Assembly (NCBI RefSeq): GCF_007859715.1
Contig: NZ_SJPG01000001.1
Span: forward strand, 3,126,728 to 3,190,727
Direction of reading: 5' to 3'
From: Rubinisphaera italica
Lineage (GTDB): Bacteria > Planctomycetota > Planctomycetia > Planctomycetales > Planctomycetaceae
DNA length: 64,000 nt
Shown here: positions 29,677 through 39,024 of the stretch, piece after piece
Numbering within the stretch: position 1 is the stretch's first letter
Layout of the letters: the number at the start of each line of letters is the position of its first letter
Made by a program: the position numbers and the translations under genes
The notes under the pieces: model-generated
Told to the model about the DNA's origin: nothing
What the model saw: only the letters and a program-made list of their open reading frames with translations
The model's database searches: none

Positions 29677-30930
29677 ATGAGCCATTCGAACGTAAAACTG
29701 ATTCCAGGTATCATCACCTCCTGCTTTGCCAGAGGGATCTTTACCAATGACAGCGAACGCCAGCAAAAGATCAAGCGATGGTTGAATCAGCTGAATGAAG
29801 TATATCACCAAGAATGCTTTGGTGAGAACAATCCTTCCAGACCGATGCCTGTAGAACTGTATGTGTTAATGCAGAAGGATGGTGCCTTTTTAAGAAGTGA
29901 GATAACGGCGCGAGAACTTCCTGAAGGAGACATCTCAGTTATTGAACTACTTGGCTACTGTAAGTATTCATCCGTCTGCGAACAGTTTGCAGAATTTATT
30001 TGGCAACAATGTCAATTGTACAACATTATGCCCATTGGATTTGCTACTTTTATACCAGGAATCTGCCGCAACCATTCGGAGGAAGATGACAAGAATAGGA
30101 TCTTAAAAAGGACTCTTACCGATCGACGTTTTGAATCGATTTCAGCTCTTGTTGGTCTTAGAAAGCTGGCCCAATCTCTTAACAAAAAAATGTCCAATAG
30201 TCATTACGGAGAAGGTATTCGCAATATAGAAATTGTCTGCGGAAGTCGTGTTGAAGGATTAATACAGTCCTCAGACAAAAATAAAGAAACCGATTCTGAA
30301 TGTGTCATGATTGTTGAAAATGAAGAGGGTTCTATCCCCTGTCTATTGAATGCCCTTCGAGAAGCCATAGAACAGACAAACGATGTCACTACTCCATTCA
30401 GCTTGGAAATGGAACCGGGTGAGCTGTTCCTCGCCAATTCGCTCAATACATTAAGAGAATGCGTAGAGCAAATTTCCAAAGACAATCTACTTAAGCAAAA
30501 TATCAAATTGAATGTTGATGTGGGACATTATCACTTGGCAAATATTATGAAAGCACCAAAGGAAAGCTCAATTGTAAACAGGCATGCACAGTTAGCGTTA
30601 ACAGGCATGGACCTGTTTGGAATGAATGGAAATGAAACGGACTCCACACTTGATTTTTACACTATGATTGGTCACGTCCATGTATCCGATTTTGATGAGA
30701 AAGCACACTGGGGAGACTTACCTTTTGACACCATTCATCGGGCAGAATACTTCACTGCAATATTAAATAATCTGGCTAAGAAATTACCAAGTGACAACGG
30801 TCAAAATAGCATGGTGGTTTCGTTAGAATTAGAAGCGGCTCGAGCAATTGGAACTGTGGAAAAGTCTTACCGAGACTTGTGCCGATCATGCCAAGCGTGG
30901 AATGAGGGGGGACCCGCTTCTGGTCCATAG
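29677..30930 (+). CDS. Xylose-isomerase-like TIM-barrel protein
   Basis: 417 residues. The C-terminal half shows metal-ligand motifs of the sugar isomerase/AP-endonuclease-2 fold in order: Glu in FSLEMEPGELF, DVGHYHLANI, GHVHVSDFDEKAHWGD, and Glu in MVVSLELEAA. Members are isomerases, epimerases or endonucleases using two or three metal ions. The N-terminal half is less typical. Only 41 bp separate it from the C39-like gene, so the pair is likely co-expressed. The small leftward gene at 30939 converges on it. Confidence 0.6.
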   Translation: MSHSNVKLIPGIITSCFARGIFTNDSERQQKIKRWLNQLNEVYHQECFGENNPSRPMPVELYVLMQKDGAFLRSEITARELPEGDISVIELLGYCKYSSVCEQFAEFIWQQCQLYNIMPIGFATFIPGICRNHSEEDDKNRILKRTLTDRRFESISALVGLRKLAQSLNKKMSNSHYGEGIRNIEIVCGSRVEGLIQSSDKNKETDSECVMIVENEEGSIPCLLNALREAIEQTNDVTTPFSLEMEPGELFLANSLNTLRECVEQISKDNLLKQNIKLNVDVGHYHLANIMKAPKESSIVNRHAQLALTGMDLFGMNGNETDSTLDFYTMIGHVHVSDFDEKAHWGDLPFDTIHRAEYFTAILNNLAKKLPSDNGQNSMVVSLELEAARAIGTVEKSYRDLCRSCQAWNEGGPASGP

Positions 30931-30938
30931 GAAAAGTC

Positions 30939-31223
30939 TTAGCGAATAATTTTGAAACGCCCATGAGCCTGAACAGGATCAGAGACGGTAATCGTTTCAA
31001 TCACCTCACTGTGATTAATGCGATCGATAGCTTCAATAATAGCATTTCCCACTTCGAAGTCAGTCATCTCATTGGGAGAATAACCTTCTTCTGAAAGAAC
31101 AGACGTTGCCTCTTTACTTATTTCCTCAAAGTAATCAACGATGTCAAAGTCGGACTTCATGACGCGACACACACGGAGCAAAATTTCAGAGTCAGTCACG
31201 GAATTAATCCCGTTAGAAGTCAT
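30939..31223 (-). CDS. Small acidic protein of unknown function
   Basis: 94 residues from the ATG at 31223 (MTSNGINSVTDSEILLRVCR). A start further upstream at 31340 would add a 39-residue stretch that looks non-coding. It is acidic, with the helical segments DYFEEISKEATSVL and DFEVGNAIIEAIDRIN. No family recognised. It converges tail to tail with the TIM-barrel gene, 8 bp apart. Confidence 0.45.
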   Translation of the reverse strand: MTSNGINSVTDSEILLRVCRVMKSDFDIVDYFEEISKEATSVLSEEGYSPNEMTDFEVGNAIIEAIDRINHSEVIETITVSDPVQAHGRFKIIR

Positions 31224-31604
31224 GTGATTCTTGCCAATTTGAAATTTGAAAAACGTGCAATGTAGCAGAACAAGCCGGAGAGTCAATGTCAAGCAACAGA
31301 ATCTTAAAACAAAGTATTTCTTAAGTTCTAAGTTCGGCAAAATGCTTTGCCTGCCATGTTTCCCTTGTTCTCAGTCAGCATTAAATTGAAAAATATACAA
31401 GTAATAATTCATATATTTGCAACATCTCTCCAAGGTCAACTCTCGTGCAGTGATCCTTTTCATTTTACTTACCAATGCGAAATTTGAATTACTGGCTGAT
31501 ATTAATGAAATTGCTATCTTTAAGCTAATGCTTCAGCAATGATATGCAATACCTCAAATATCTGTAATTTAGATTGCCTTTGTCTACGTGCAAATCATTT
31601 GGGC
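31224..31604. other. 380 bp without recognisable features
   Basis: AT-rich sequence between the small gene and the 3' remnant of the ISAs1-disrupted gene. No convincing frame, RNA or repeat seen. Confidence 0.4.
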
Positions 31605-31717
31605 TTAATCTGTCCTACTGATGGAATACCAATTTTGTAACTGTTGCTGCTCTTCCCAATCCTCCACCCCAACAACCTCCCTTAGCTCTCGCTCCGTCAC
31701 CGGGTCACCCCCCTGCT
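31605..31717 (-). pseudogene. 3' end of recombinase-associated small gene, cut off by ISAs1
   Basis: Reading leftward from the IS edge the frame codes DPVTERELREVVGVEDWEEQ, then QQLQNWYSISRTD, and ends at TAA (31605-31607). It continues in frame from the part at 32982-33283 once the element and one copy of the 10-bp duplication are removed, restoring a 134-residue protein. Confidence 0.8.
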
Positions 31718-32981
31718 CAGGGCAATCGCATGAGAATGGCACTGGAAATGCATCTTACCAGTTTCAGTGTTTGAGGCCACGAGGGTCTCGTTATGCGCAG
31801 GGACTTTTGCAACTTCGACCGAGGTATTTGCAATGTTTTCCAATCCGTTGTCATTTTTACTTTTCTTTGAAGACCTGGCTGATCCACGAGAGGACTACAA
31901 AGTTACCCATTCGCTCAGCGATATGATTTTCCTGGCTCTCTGCGGGGCGGTTGCCAATTGCGATCATTGGACGGAGATTGAAATCTATGCACGCAATCAT
32001 CTCAAATTCCTCAAGAAATATGTTTCGCTCAAAAACGGAGTTCCCTCACATGATACGTTCAGTCGAGTCTTTTCACGACTCGATCCGGTCGCATTCTCGG
32101 AATGCTTGATCAAGTGGGTGGATTCCCTGCAAAGTGATCTCGCCAGCCAGGGCGTGCATCTGGATGGTAAAGTTCTCAGGCGGAGTTTCGACAAAGCTGC
32201 TGGCAAGGGAGCTTTAAATGTTGTGACGGCCTGGGCGGGTGATTTGCATTTGTGCCTGGGACAGTTACCGGTCGAGGAAGGCACGAACGAGAAGACTGCG
32301 ATGCCGAAGTTGATTGAACTACTGGAGCTATCGGGAGCCGTTGTGACTGTCGATGCGGCTCATACAAACAAGTCGGTAGCCCGGCAGTTGCGTGGCAAAA
32401 ACGCGGACTACGTGATGACCGTCAAGGGGAATCAACCGAAGTTGTATGAGATCATCAATCAGAAGTTTGAGGAGCTTTCTGAGAACGACTTTCAGCATCC
32501 CAAAGTTCGGCGTCATACGACACGGGAATCAAACGGAGGTCGGGACGAATATCGACGCTATACTGTCTTTCCTGCCCCTGCCGAAGTGAAACAACTCGGG
32601 TGGGTCGATGTGAAATCAATTGGGATGGTGTACCGCGAACGAACGGTCAACGGGAAGACGTCGCAGGAGTTGATCTACTTCATCTCCAGCCTGCCGCCCA
32701 AAGTGCGAACCCTGGCTAAGCACGTTCGGGACCACTGGAAGATTGAGAACCAGATGCATTGGTCATTGGACGTCACTTTTGCAGAAGATACAAGCCGAAT
32801 CCGTAAAGGCGAGGGTGCTGCGAACGCAGCGATCTTCCGCCGATTAGCACTGACAATTTTGAAGAGATACACCGACGAAAAAATGAGCATCCGCTCGAAA
32901 CGACTCACCGCGAGCTGGAATTCAGAGAATTTATTGCGATATTTAACAGGAAATCAGGCATAATCTCATGCGATTGCCCTG
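31718..32981 (+). mobile_element. ISAs1-family insertion sequence
   Basis: 1264 bp with terminal inverted repeats CAGGGCAATCGCATGAGA at the left and TCTCATGCGATTGCCCTG at the right. A perfect 10-bp target duplication CCCCCCTGCT lies at 31708-31717 and 32982-32991, within the size range of the family. The element interrupts the small gene that follows the serine recombinase remnant. The intact ends and duplication suggest a fairly recent insertion. Confidence 0.93.
31833..32963 (+). CDS. ISAs1-family transposase
   Basis: 376 residues from the ATG at 31833 (MFSNPLSFLLFFEDLADPRED); an in-frame ATG at 31767 would add 22 residues of poor quality. Family hallmarks: LADPRxxxxxxHxLxDxxxLALCG at the N-terminus, HLDGKVLRRS, VVTVDAAHTNK, YVMTVKGNQPKL, and HWKIENQMHWSLDVTFAED near the C-terminus, which carry the DDE acids. 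The length matches the family (about 370-380). Complete and apparently functional. Confidence 0.93.
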   Translation: MFSNPLSFLLFFEDLADPREDYKVTHSLSDMIFLALCGAVANCDHWTEIEIYARNHLKFLKKYVSLKNGVPSHDTFSRVFSRLDPVAFSECLIKWVDSLQSDLASQGVHLDGKVLRRSFDKAAGKGALNVVTAWAGDLHLCLGQLPVEEGTNEKTAMPKLIELLELSGAVVTVDAAHTNKSVARQLRGKNADYVMTVKGNQPKLYEIINQKFEELSENDFQHPKVRRHTTRESNGGRDEYRRYTVFPAPAEVKQLGWVDVKSIGMVYRERTVNGKTSQELIYFISSLPPKVRTLAKHVRDHWKIENQMHWSLDVTFAEDTSRIRKGEGAANAAIFRRLALTILKRYTDEKMSIRSKRLTASWNSENLLRYLTGNQA

Positions 32982-33283
32982 CCCCCCTGCTCCACACGTG
33001 GAAGGAACAAAATCGTCTCTTGAATCTCCGGTGCCAGGTTTAGCAAGTTCATTATCTGCGTCATCCTCGCCCGGCTAACCTGCCCCAGTCGGGCGAGTTC
33101 GGCGTAGTCGTTGACATGGCCATCTCTAATCAATCGGTCGAATCGGATCGCCAGTGCCATCAACTTGGTGACGCGTGGCAGGCGTCCTTTGGGTTTCTCT
33201 CGATCCTTCCCTTCAGCCAGACGTTTGCGTCCCTTCTTCCCTTTCTGGAAGTGGACTTTTCCTTTGATCGTCAATTGGCTCAT
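32982..33283 (-). pseudogene. Recombinase-associated small gene, 5' part (interrupted by ISAs1)
   Basis: Starts at ATG 33283, overlapping the stop of the recombinase remnant (ATGA), and codes a basic N-terminus (KGKVHFQKGKKGRKRL). A helix-turn-helix-like stretch follows (DYAELARLGQVSRARMTQIM, then NLLNLAPEIQE). The frame runs eight bases-plus into the IS and stops. Small HTH genes in exactly this position follow serine recombinases in many integrated elements; here it was probably an accessory DNA-binding protein. See 31605-31717 for the rest. Confidence 0.75.
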
Positions 33284-33873
33284 AAGCTCATCTCCTCGTT
33301 AATTGTCTGTTGCAGAAATTCTTCCAGTCCCGTTGGTCGCAATGTGATCGCCACCGTTCCATCCTCGCCGTTGTAGCCGACCCGTTCGATCAGCAGGTTC
33401 AGGTAGTGGGATTGTTCTCTGAGACTCATGCTTGACCATTGTCTGTCAAACTGGCTCAGGGATTCGATGATCTGTTCGTTAGGATTTCCAGTTTCTGATG
33501 GCGGGTCTGTTCGTTGAGGTTGGTTCGCAAGCGTTTCTTGGCCTTCTGGATCTGATATCCTGCAGTTCGGCCAGTCGATCGAAGTCCGGGCCTTGGGAGC
33601 GCTGCAGTTGGCGAGTTAGTTCCCGGTTCGCGGTTGTGAGCGACGGTTTTAGAGACGGTCCTGCTCGGCTTCGGGCTCGATGACTGTCAATCTGGATTTC
33701 TCGCGATCGACATCGTAGCCCAGGACGGGCGCGCCGCCGATGTTACGGCCTTTGCGACGGGCAGCCGCCATCTTGTCCCGGGTTCGTTCGGAGAGTTTTC
33801 GGATTCGAGTTGATCGTGGGCTGCGAGCCGGAAGAAAGTCAGTGGCCAGAAATGTGATGAACCTTTTACACAA
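33280..33873 (-). pseudogene. Large serine recombinase remnant (middle and C-terminus)
   Basis: Leftward frames carry pieces of a serine recombinase: ERTRDKMAAARRKGRNIGG and PVLGYDVDREKSRLTVIEPE (recombinase domain) near 33660-33800. A different frame has the C-terminal segment SLREQSHYLNLLIERVGYNG, then TVAITLRPTGLEEFLQQTIN, ending at 33280. Frames change in between and the N-terminal resolvase catalytic domain is absent, so it is dead. With the small gene downstream it marks the edge of an old integrated element. Confidence 0.75.
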
Positions 33874-33965
33874 TTCATTCGTTATTACATTCCAGTTCCA
33901 TTTGAAAACTTATCCTCAATATGATGTACTAATGCATCCACACACTTCCTGAATAACGGTTTCCA

Positions 33966-36900
33966 ATGACAACAAAATTTATCCAGGCCATTTCGAAACT
34001 CCTGTCATCTGCTCCCAGTCAGGCAACGACTGCTATTGGCGTGGGAACTGCACTCGCTGCAACTGGTTATGGACCTTTGAGTTTATCTGTGATGGGTTTG
34101 GGCGCGGCTGGGATTTTTGCTTACGATCTGTGGAACGGAATCGTTCAGGGACACACGATTGATGAAATCCGCGAGCATGTCAAAGCGACTTTGAATGCAC
34201 AGCAAAGACAGCAGGCGGGGCTTGCACTTGGTACGGATTTCATCGCCAGTGAACTCGGTTTGCCGGAAGCGGAATTACTCGGCATCGATGACCTGCGACG
34301 CCCCTACGATATTCTTTTACGGTTTGTTCAGGGGGAGATCGATTCCCTTGAAGACTTAACGAAAGAACTTCAGGCGACTCAGGACCAGACCCTCAAAGCG
34401 ATCAATCAACTTCTTGAAAACGATCGCAAACTCGAACAACGGCTCAATGCCCGATTGATTTCCTTGGAATCCCAGTTGCCAGTAGCTGTCAAGCAGGAAA
34501 TCCTGCCCAACATCGTTAAGGAGTTTGATCGCCTGCGGGATCTGATCACAAGGCAAGCAAAGGTTGCTCCCCGCCTGGATTTGACGGTGCGAGTTTACGA
34601 TCCCACTCAGAAGGAGCAGCTGCAGTCCGTAGATCGATTCATTTATGACCGTCAGCGTGTGCCTCTGTTTGGGCGGGAACAGGAGCTGGAAGAACTGCAT
34701 CAGTTTCTGCAGCCGGGTGAGAATTTCAGTATTGATGTTCGCTGGTGGTTATGGACGGGTCCGGGTGGCATTGGTAAAAGTCGGCTGGCACTGGAACTGG
34801 CATTACAGGCCGAAGCCCTGGGCTGGCATGCCGGGTTCTGGAAAGATTCGGACCTGAACTGGGAACAATGGCAACCGGAGCAGCCGACACTCATTATTGT
34901 CGACTATGTAGAACAGAAAAGTGATCTCATCCGCAAGGCTCTGGAAGCCTTTGCGAACGGAAACAGCACGTCGCATCCAGTTCGCTTCCTCCTGCTGGCT
35001 CGATCAGCAGAGCAGGAATTAAAAGCGGAGACGACAGACGATCCGATGTCAAAACTGATTGGCTTTCAGCAAAAGGATCGCTGGTGGGAAGATTTTCTAT
35101 CGTCCGCCTCCCACACCTTAAAATCATCCCTCAATGATATGGCCTATTGTGATACTGCTGAAGAATCCCACCGCAGGCTCGGCTCACTATCTAATGACGA
35201 TTTGATCAAGACGATTCAATTTGTCCATGCCGAACTGTTGGAGTATGCAGCTGAAATCAAACTTCTGGAGGCAGCCGACCAGAAAACGATTCTCGATAAC
35301 CTGGGCTCACTCGATTCCCACGGGCGACCGCTGTTCGCGGCTTTTGCAGCCGAGGCAATTGCACGGCACGGAATCGAGGAAGTCCGACACTGGAATTCGA
35401 TTGACCTGGCAGAGCACTGTCTCGACCGGGAAATCAATCGCTGGAAAGATTCCTGTTACAACGGAAATCCCAACCAACTCGATGCCGCGCATTTGAATTT
35501 GCTGACACTCGCCACCTTCCTCGGTGGAGAAGACCTGCAACTCTGCGATTCGGCCTTGAACAAGGGTTGCAGCATTCCACCTTTTGAGGAGGTGCAAATC
35601 GAAGCGGTCAAAGCCATGACCGGCTACACGGGTAGTTTCAGTGAAGAGACTTTTACCCCCCTCGAACCCGACCTGTTGGGAGAATTATGGATTCTGCAGC
35701 GGCTCGCCGGGCGAATTGTATTGAATGGTGAGACCAAACCAAAAGTAAAACGAGAAACATTCGAGCTGATGAAATTCGCCTGGTGCCAAAACCCAAAACA
35801 AACGGGTGAGGTGATGGTGAATTGCATTCGGGATTTTCCTGAGCATCCGGCAGTTGATTTGTTCGTGGGACTTAATAGCAAGTTATGTGACAATTGTGAA
35901 ATCACAAGATTCTGCGATGCGATATTCAAGCGTGGATTGCAATACGGTCAGTCCAATCTACATGGTAATGCAATCAAGGAATTCTCGTATTTACTGAAAA
36001 CAAATACCTCAGATGATAGAATCCACATATTGTCAATATTCTTCCGTGGTGTATCATATTATTCACTTGGTAATATTCTATGTGCTATTTCTGAATACAC
36101 TCAAATAATAAAAATACACAACGTGAATAACGACATTCTAACAAAGTCTTTGTTTAACAGAGCCAACTCTTACATTGACTTAAACATGAATGCTGAAGCA
36201 ATTTCTGATTACGAACGTATTATTGGAATTCCAGTTGCACCACTGAATAATCGGATTTCTGCTCTAATTAATCATGCATTAACTCTGCATAAAAATGGAC
36301 TCATAACTGATCTGGAAGTTATTTCCCGATACAGTCAAGTTATTGAAAATGATAAAATCTCAGCAGGCCTTGTGTCGCAGGCACTCTTCAATCGTGCAGT
36401 AATTTACACAACAGTTGATGATTTAAATAACTCGATAGCCGATTACAGCACAATCGTTGAATCAAATGACTCTCCTAGTGAATTTAAAGTTAGGGCTTTT
36501 TACAACAGGGGGCATGTATACCTTCTAAACAAAGAATACGAAAAAGCTATTAATGATTTTTCTAAATTATTTAATTTCCCCAATGCTTCATCTGTTATTC
36601 GAGTTCAATCAATTATTGGTCGAGGACTCGCTCACATGCGACTATTGAATTATGAGCAAGCATTGAAAGACTTTGACCAAGCAATTATTTATCCCAATGC
36701 TCCGTTAGAGTTTCAAGCAATGGCAAAAGTAAATCGTGGAAATGTTTTCGGTAAAACCAGAGATATACCTAAGTCAATAGCTGAATACACAGCAGTTATT
36801 ATAAATATTGAAATACCTGATGCGATTAAGTCTGTAGCCTACTATAATAGAGGGGAAGCGTACTATTTATCTGGCAATCCCGACTCTGCAATAAAGGACA

Positions 36901-36995
36901 TTGAAATAGCATTAACATTCAATACACTCGATGTCCAGCAAAAACAGGAAGCAATCGAACTTCTACAAAAAGTACAAAAAGAAATGCAGGTTTAA
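33966..36995 (+). CDS. STAND-type NTPase with N-terminal membrane-like region and C-terminal TPR repeats
   Basis: 1009 residues. Residues ~22-62 are two hydrophobic, Gly/Ala-rich stretches (TAIGVGTALAATGYG, SVMGLGAAGIFAYDLW), then a coiled-coil-like region to ~190. A P-loop (GPGGIGKSR, K271) and Walker B (TLIIVDYVEQ, near 311) define a STAND/AP-ATPase domain that should switch on ligand binding. From ~690 to 1005 there are tetratricopeptide repeats (FFRGVSYYSLGN, FNRAVIYTTVDD, YNRGHVYLLNKEYEKA, YNRGEAYYLSGNPDSA). The plan of effector, switch and sensor repeats matches bacterial NLR-like anti-phage proteins. Here the effector would be the membrane segment. The TPR part is clearly more AT-rich than the NTPase part, hinting at domain exchange. 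Not a match to a named defence system that I can recognise. Confidence 0.65.
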   Translation: MTTKFIQAISKLLSSAPSQATTAIGVGTALAATGYGPLSLSVMGLGAAGIFAYDLWNGIVQGHTIDEIREHVKATLNAQQRQQAGLALGTDFIASELGLPEAELLGIDDLRRPYDILLRFVQGEIDSLEDLTKELQATQDQTLKAINQLLENDRKLEQRLNARLISLESQLPVAVKQEILPNIVKEFDRLRDLITRQAKVAPRLDLTVRVYDPTQKEQLQSVDRFIYDRQRVPLFGREQELEELHQFLQPGENFSIDVRWWLWTGPGGIGKSRLALELALQAEALGWHAGFWKDSDLNWEQWQPEQPTLIIVDYVEQKSDLIRKALEAFANGNSTSHPVRFLLLARSAEQELKAETTDDPMSKLIGFQQKDRWWEDFLSSASHTLKSSLNDMAYCDTAEESHRRLGSLSNDDLIKTIQFVHAELLEYAAEIKLLEAADQKTILDNLGSLDSHGRPLFAAFAAEAIARHGIEEVRHWNSIDLAEHCLDREINRWKDSCYNGNPNQLDAAHLNLLTLATFLGGEDLQLCDSALNKGCSIPPFEEVQIEAVKAMTGYTGSFSEETFTPLEPDLLGELWILQRLAGRIVLNGETKPKVKRETFELMKFAWCQNPKQTGEVMVNCIRDFPEHPAVDLFVGLNSKLCDNCEITRFCDAIFKRGLQYGQSNLHGNAIKEFSYLLKTNTSDDRIHILSIFFRGVSYYSLGNILCAISEYTQIIKIHNVNNDILTKSLFNRANSYIDLNMNAEAISDYERIIGIPVAPLNNRISALINHALTLHKNGLITDLEVISRYSQVIENDKISAGLVSQALFNRAVIYTTVDDLNNSIADYSTIVESNDSPSEFKVRAFYNRGHVYLLNKEYEKAINDFSKLFNFPNASSVIRVQSIIGRGLAHMRLLNYEQALKDFDQAIIYPNAPLEFQAMAKVNRGNVFGKTRDIPKSIAEYTAVIINIEIPDAIKSVAYYNRGEAYYLSGNPDSAIKDIEIALTFNTLDVQQKQEAIELLQKVQKEMQV

Positions 36996-37027
36996 TTAAA
37001 TTCTCCGCGCAACATTCCCCCTTGTAG

Positions 37028-38287
37028 ATGAATGCTATTCATCATCATATCGGGGAATATACCGTGGAATTATTGTCGAATATGCGGCGGGTGAGTCGGT
37101 TGGAGGTTTGTCCGATTTGTGGACGTGGCGACTGGTGTCTGGTTTCTCCAGATGGAACGATGGCAATTTGCCCTCGGACAGCTGAAGGTGCCGTCAAGGA
37201 CTTGAGCGAAGCGGGTTATCTGCATGAGGTCCATCCTGATTATGTCACGCCCCACCCTGCTCCGCATTATGAACCCAATAATACTGTCAAAGTCGATTTC
37301 AAACATTTGTCCGATATTCGTCGCGAACGAGCCAAGCCCCGGCTGCACGATCTGGCTCGCAAGCTGGGTGTCAGCGTTGATGCCCTGCGGCGTCTCAAAG
37401 TCGGCTATAACGATTTTGATAAGACCTACACGTTTCCCGAGCGGGATGGCCAAGGGAACATTATCGGCATTCTGCTGCGGTATCCCTCTGGTCCCAAGAA
37501 GCGGATCAAGGGCTCCAAGTCTGGCTTGAGTTATGCGGATGCATGGCACAACGGTTCTGTCCCAGTTCTGCTGGTCGAAGGTCCGTCCGATACGACGGCG
37601 TTAATGTCGTTTGGCCTCAATGCAATCGGACGCCCCAGTAACCGTGGTGGTTATGCTCATCTGGCCGATTTACTCAGTGACTTTCCCGATGATCGCAACA
37701 TCATCGTTTTGGGCGATAACGATCGCAAAGTGGACGGATTCTGGACCGGTAAATATGGTGCGATTCAGACGGCCACAGAGGTCTCCAAACGACTCGAACG
37801 AACGGTTTACTGGACACTGCCACCCGATGGGATGAAGGACGCCCGTGCCTGGCTCAATGAGAATGGGGGTGATAACCCCACATCAATGCGGGACTGCTTT
37901 CTGGAGGGTCTGCAGCTGCATGTTGTTACTCCGCCACCCGTGATTCGCTCGTTCGTGCCGTTTCAGGAACCGATCAGCCTGGGCAGTTATCGTCAGGAAA
38001 TGCTCAAGAGACGATTACTATCCCTCGATCGACCCGGCGATGCTGGCCAGTTCTCCAAGACGACATCGTCTCGCTTCAAACGATTTGTTGAAGCTTATGG
38101 AGAACGATGCTGGGAACTGGAATCTCTGACCGTTGAACAACTGCGTGAAATCACCGAATCAGTCATCCGTGAAGTGCTCGACCTGGATGCCTTTGAAACC
38201 GAGGTTCTGCGTGAGCAATCCGATCAACAGATACTCAATGAAAAGCGACGTGAGATGCAGAAGTTGCTGGCTCAAGAATTGTCTTAA
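37028..38287 (+). CDS. Phage-type DNA primase (zinc finger plus Toprim)
   Basis: 419 residues. The N-terminal zinc-ribbon-like CPICGRGDWC and AICPR provide three to four Cys ligands. Toprim motifs follow: E184 in VLLVEGPSDT and D230-N-D232 in IIVLGDNDRK. This resembles the primase-like genes of prophages and plasmids rather than the host DnaG, which is longer and has a helicase-binding tail. Start ATG 37028; ATG 37082, closer to the zinc motif, is possible. It sits next to other phage remnants and is intact. Confidence 0.75.
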   Translation: MNAIHHHIGEYTVELLSNMRRVSRLEVCPICGRGDWCLVSPDGTMAICPRTAEGAVKDLSEAGYLHEVHPDYVTPHPAPHYEPNNTVKVDFKHLSDIRRERAKPRLHDLARKLGVSVDALRRLKVGYNDFDKTYTFPERDGQGNIIGILLRYPSGPKKRIKGSKSGLSYADAWHNGSVPVLLVEGPSDTTALMSFGLNAIGRPSNRGGYAHLADLLSDFPDDRNIIVLGDNDRKVDGFWTGKYGAIQTATEVSKRLERTVYWTLPPDGMKDARAWLNENGGDNPTSMRDCFLEGLQLHVVTPPPVIRSFVPFQEPISLGSYRQEMLKRRLLSLDRPGDAGQFSKTTSSRFKRFVEAYGERCWELESLTVEQLREITESVIREVLDLDAFETEVLREQSDQQILNEKRREMQKLLAQELS

Positions 38288-38345
38288 CCCTCTATCCCAA
38301 CAATTTCATTTACCAAAGACTTATCCCCCCGAGAAGGAGTCTCCC

Positions 38346-38955
38346 TTGCAGACGGAACTGAAGTTCGAACAATGGCCCATAAAGAAGGTCACCCCTTATG
38401 CGAACAATCCTCGAAAGAATGATCATGCTGTTGAACAGGTGGCTCGCTCGATAACAGAGTATGGCTTCCGGCAGCCGATCGTCGTCGATGAACACGGCGT
38501 GATTGTCGACGACCACACGCGCTGGAAGGCAGCCAACAAGCTCAAGTTGAAAGAGGTACCGGTCCACGTTGCCAAGGACCTGACTGAAGCCTAGATCAAG
38601 GCCTATCGCATCGCCGACAACAAGACAAACGAACTGGCCGAATGGGATCTGGATTTATTACCCCTCGAACTGACGGCATTGGGTGACCTCGATTACGGCA
38701 TTGATGTGCTGGGTTTCACGAGCGATGAACTGGCTGAGCTGATGCAGCCTGAACAACCCGAGCCGCAGACCGATCCCGAAGATTTCCCGGGCCCCCTGAC
38801 GAGGCGATTACCAAACCGGTTGACCTAAGGATTCTCGGAGAGCATCGCCTGCTGTGTGGTTACAGTTCCAAACCGGAAGACCTTGATCGGTTACTCGATG
38901 GCCAGCCAATCCACCTCGTGAATATGGATCCGCCCTACAATGTGAAGGTCGAACC
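38346..38955 (+). pseudogene. ParB-domain DNA methyltransferase, broken and truncated
   Basis: Starts at TTG 38346 behind GAGAAGGAG. Residues VTPYANNPRKNDHAVEQVA and EYGFRQPIVVDEHGVIVDDH are a ParB-like N-terminus of phage DNA modification enzymes. Three lesions: TAG at 38592-38594 where the family has Gln (a CAG to TAG change before IKAYRIADNKTNELAEWD); one missing C in the run at 38792-38796, after which the frame resumes as DEAITKPVDLRILGEH; and loss of everything after the catalytic MDPPYNVKVE motif near 38952. It once modified phage DNA against host restriction. Confidence 0.8.
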
Positions 38956-39024
38956 CTTTCCATCAACGCGATCTCAACGTGCAACAGTGCACGCCAAAGC
39001 CAGTCGACTTGGCTATCGAAGTCA

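Noticed and set aside
31621..31926. 101-codon plus-strand frame spanning the left end of the ISAs1 element
   Set aside because: It crosses the IS boundary and lies antisense to the remnant of the disrupted gene; Ser/Thr-rich composition without family pattern.
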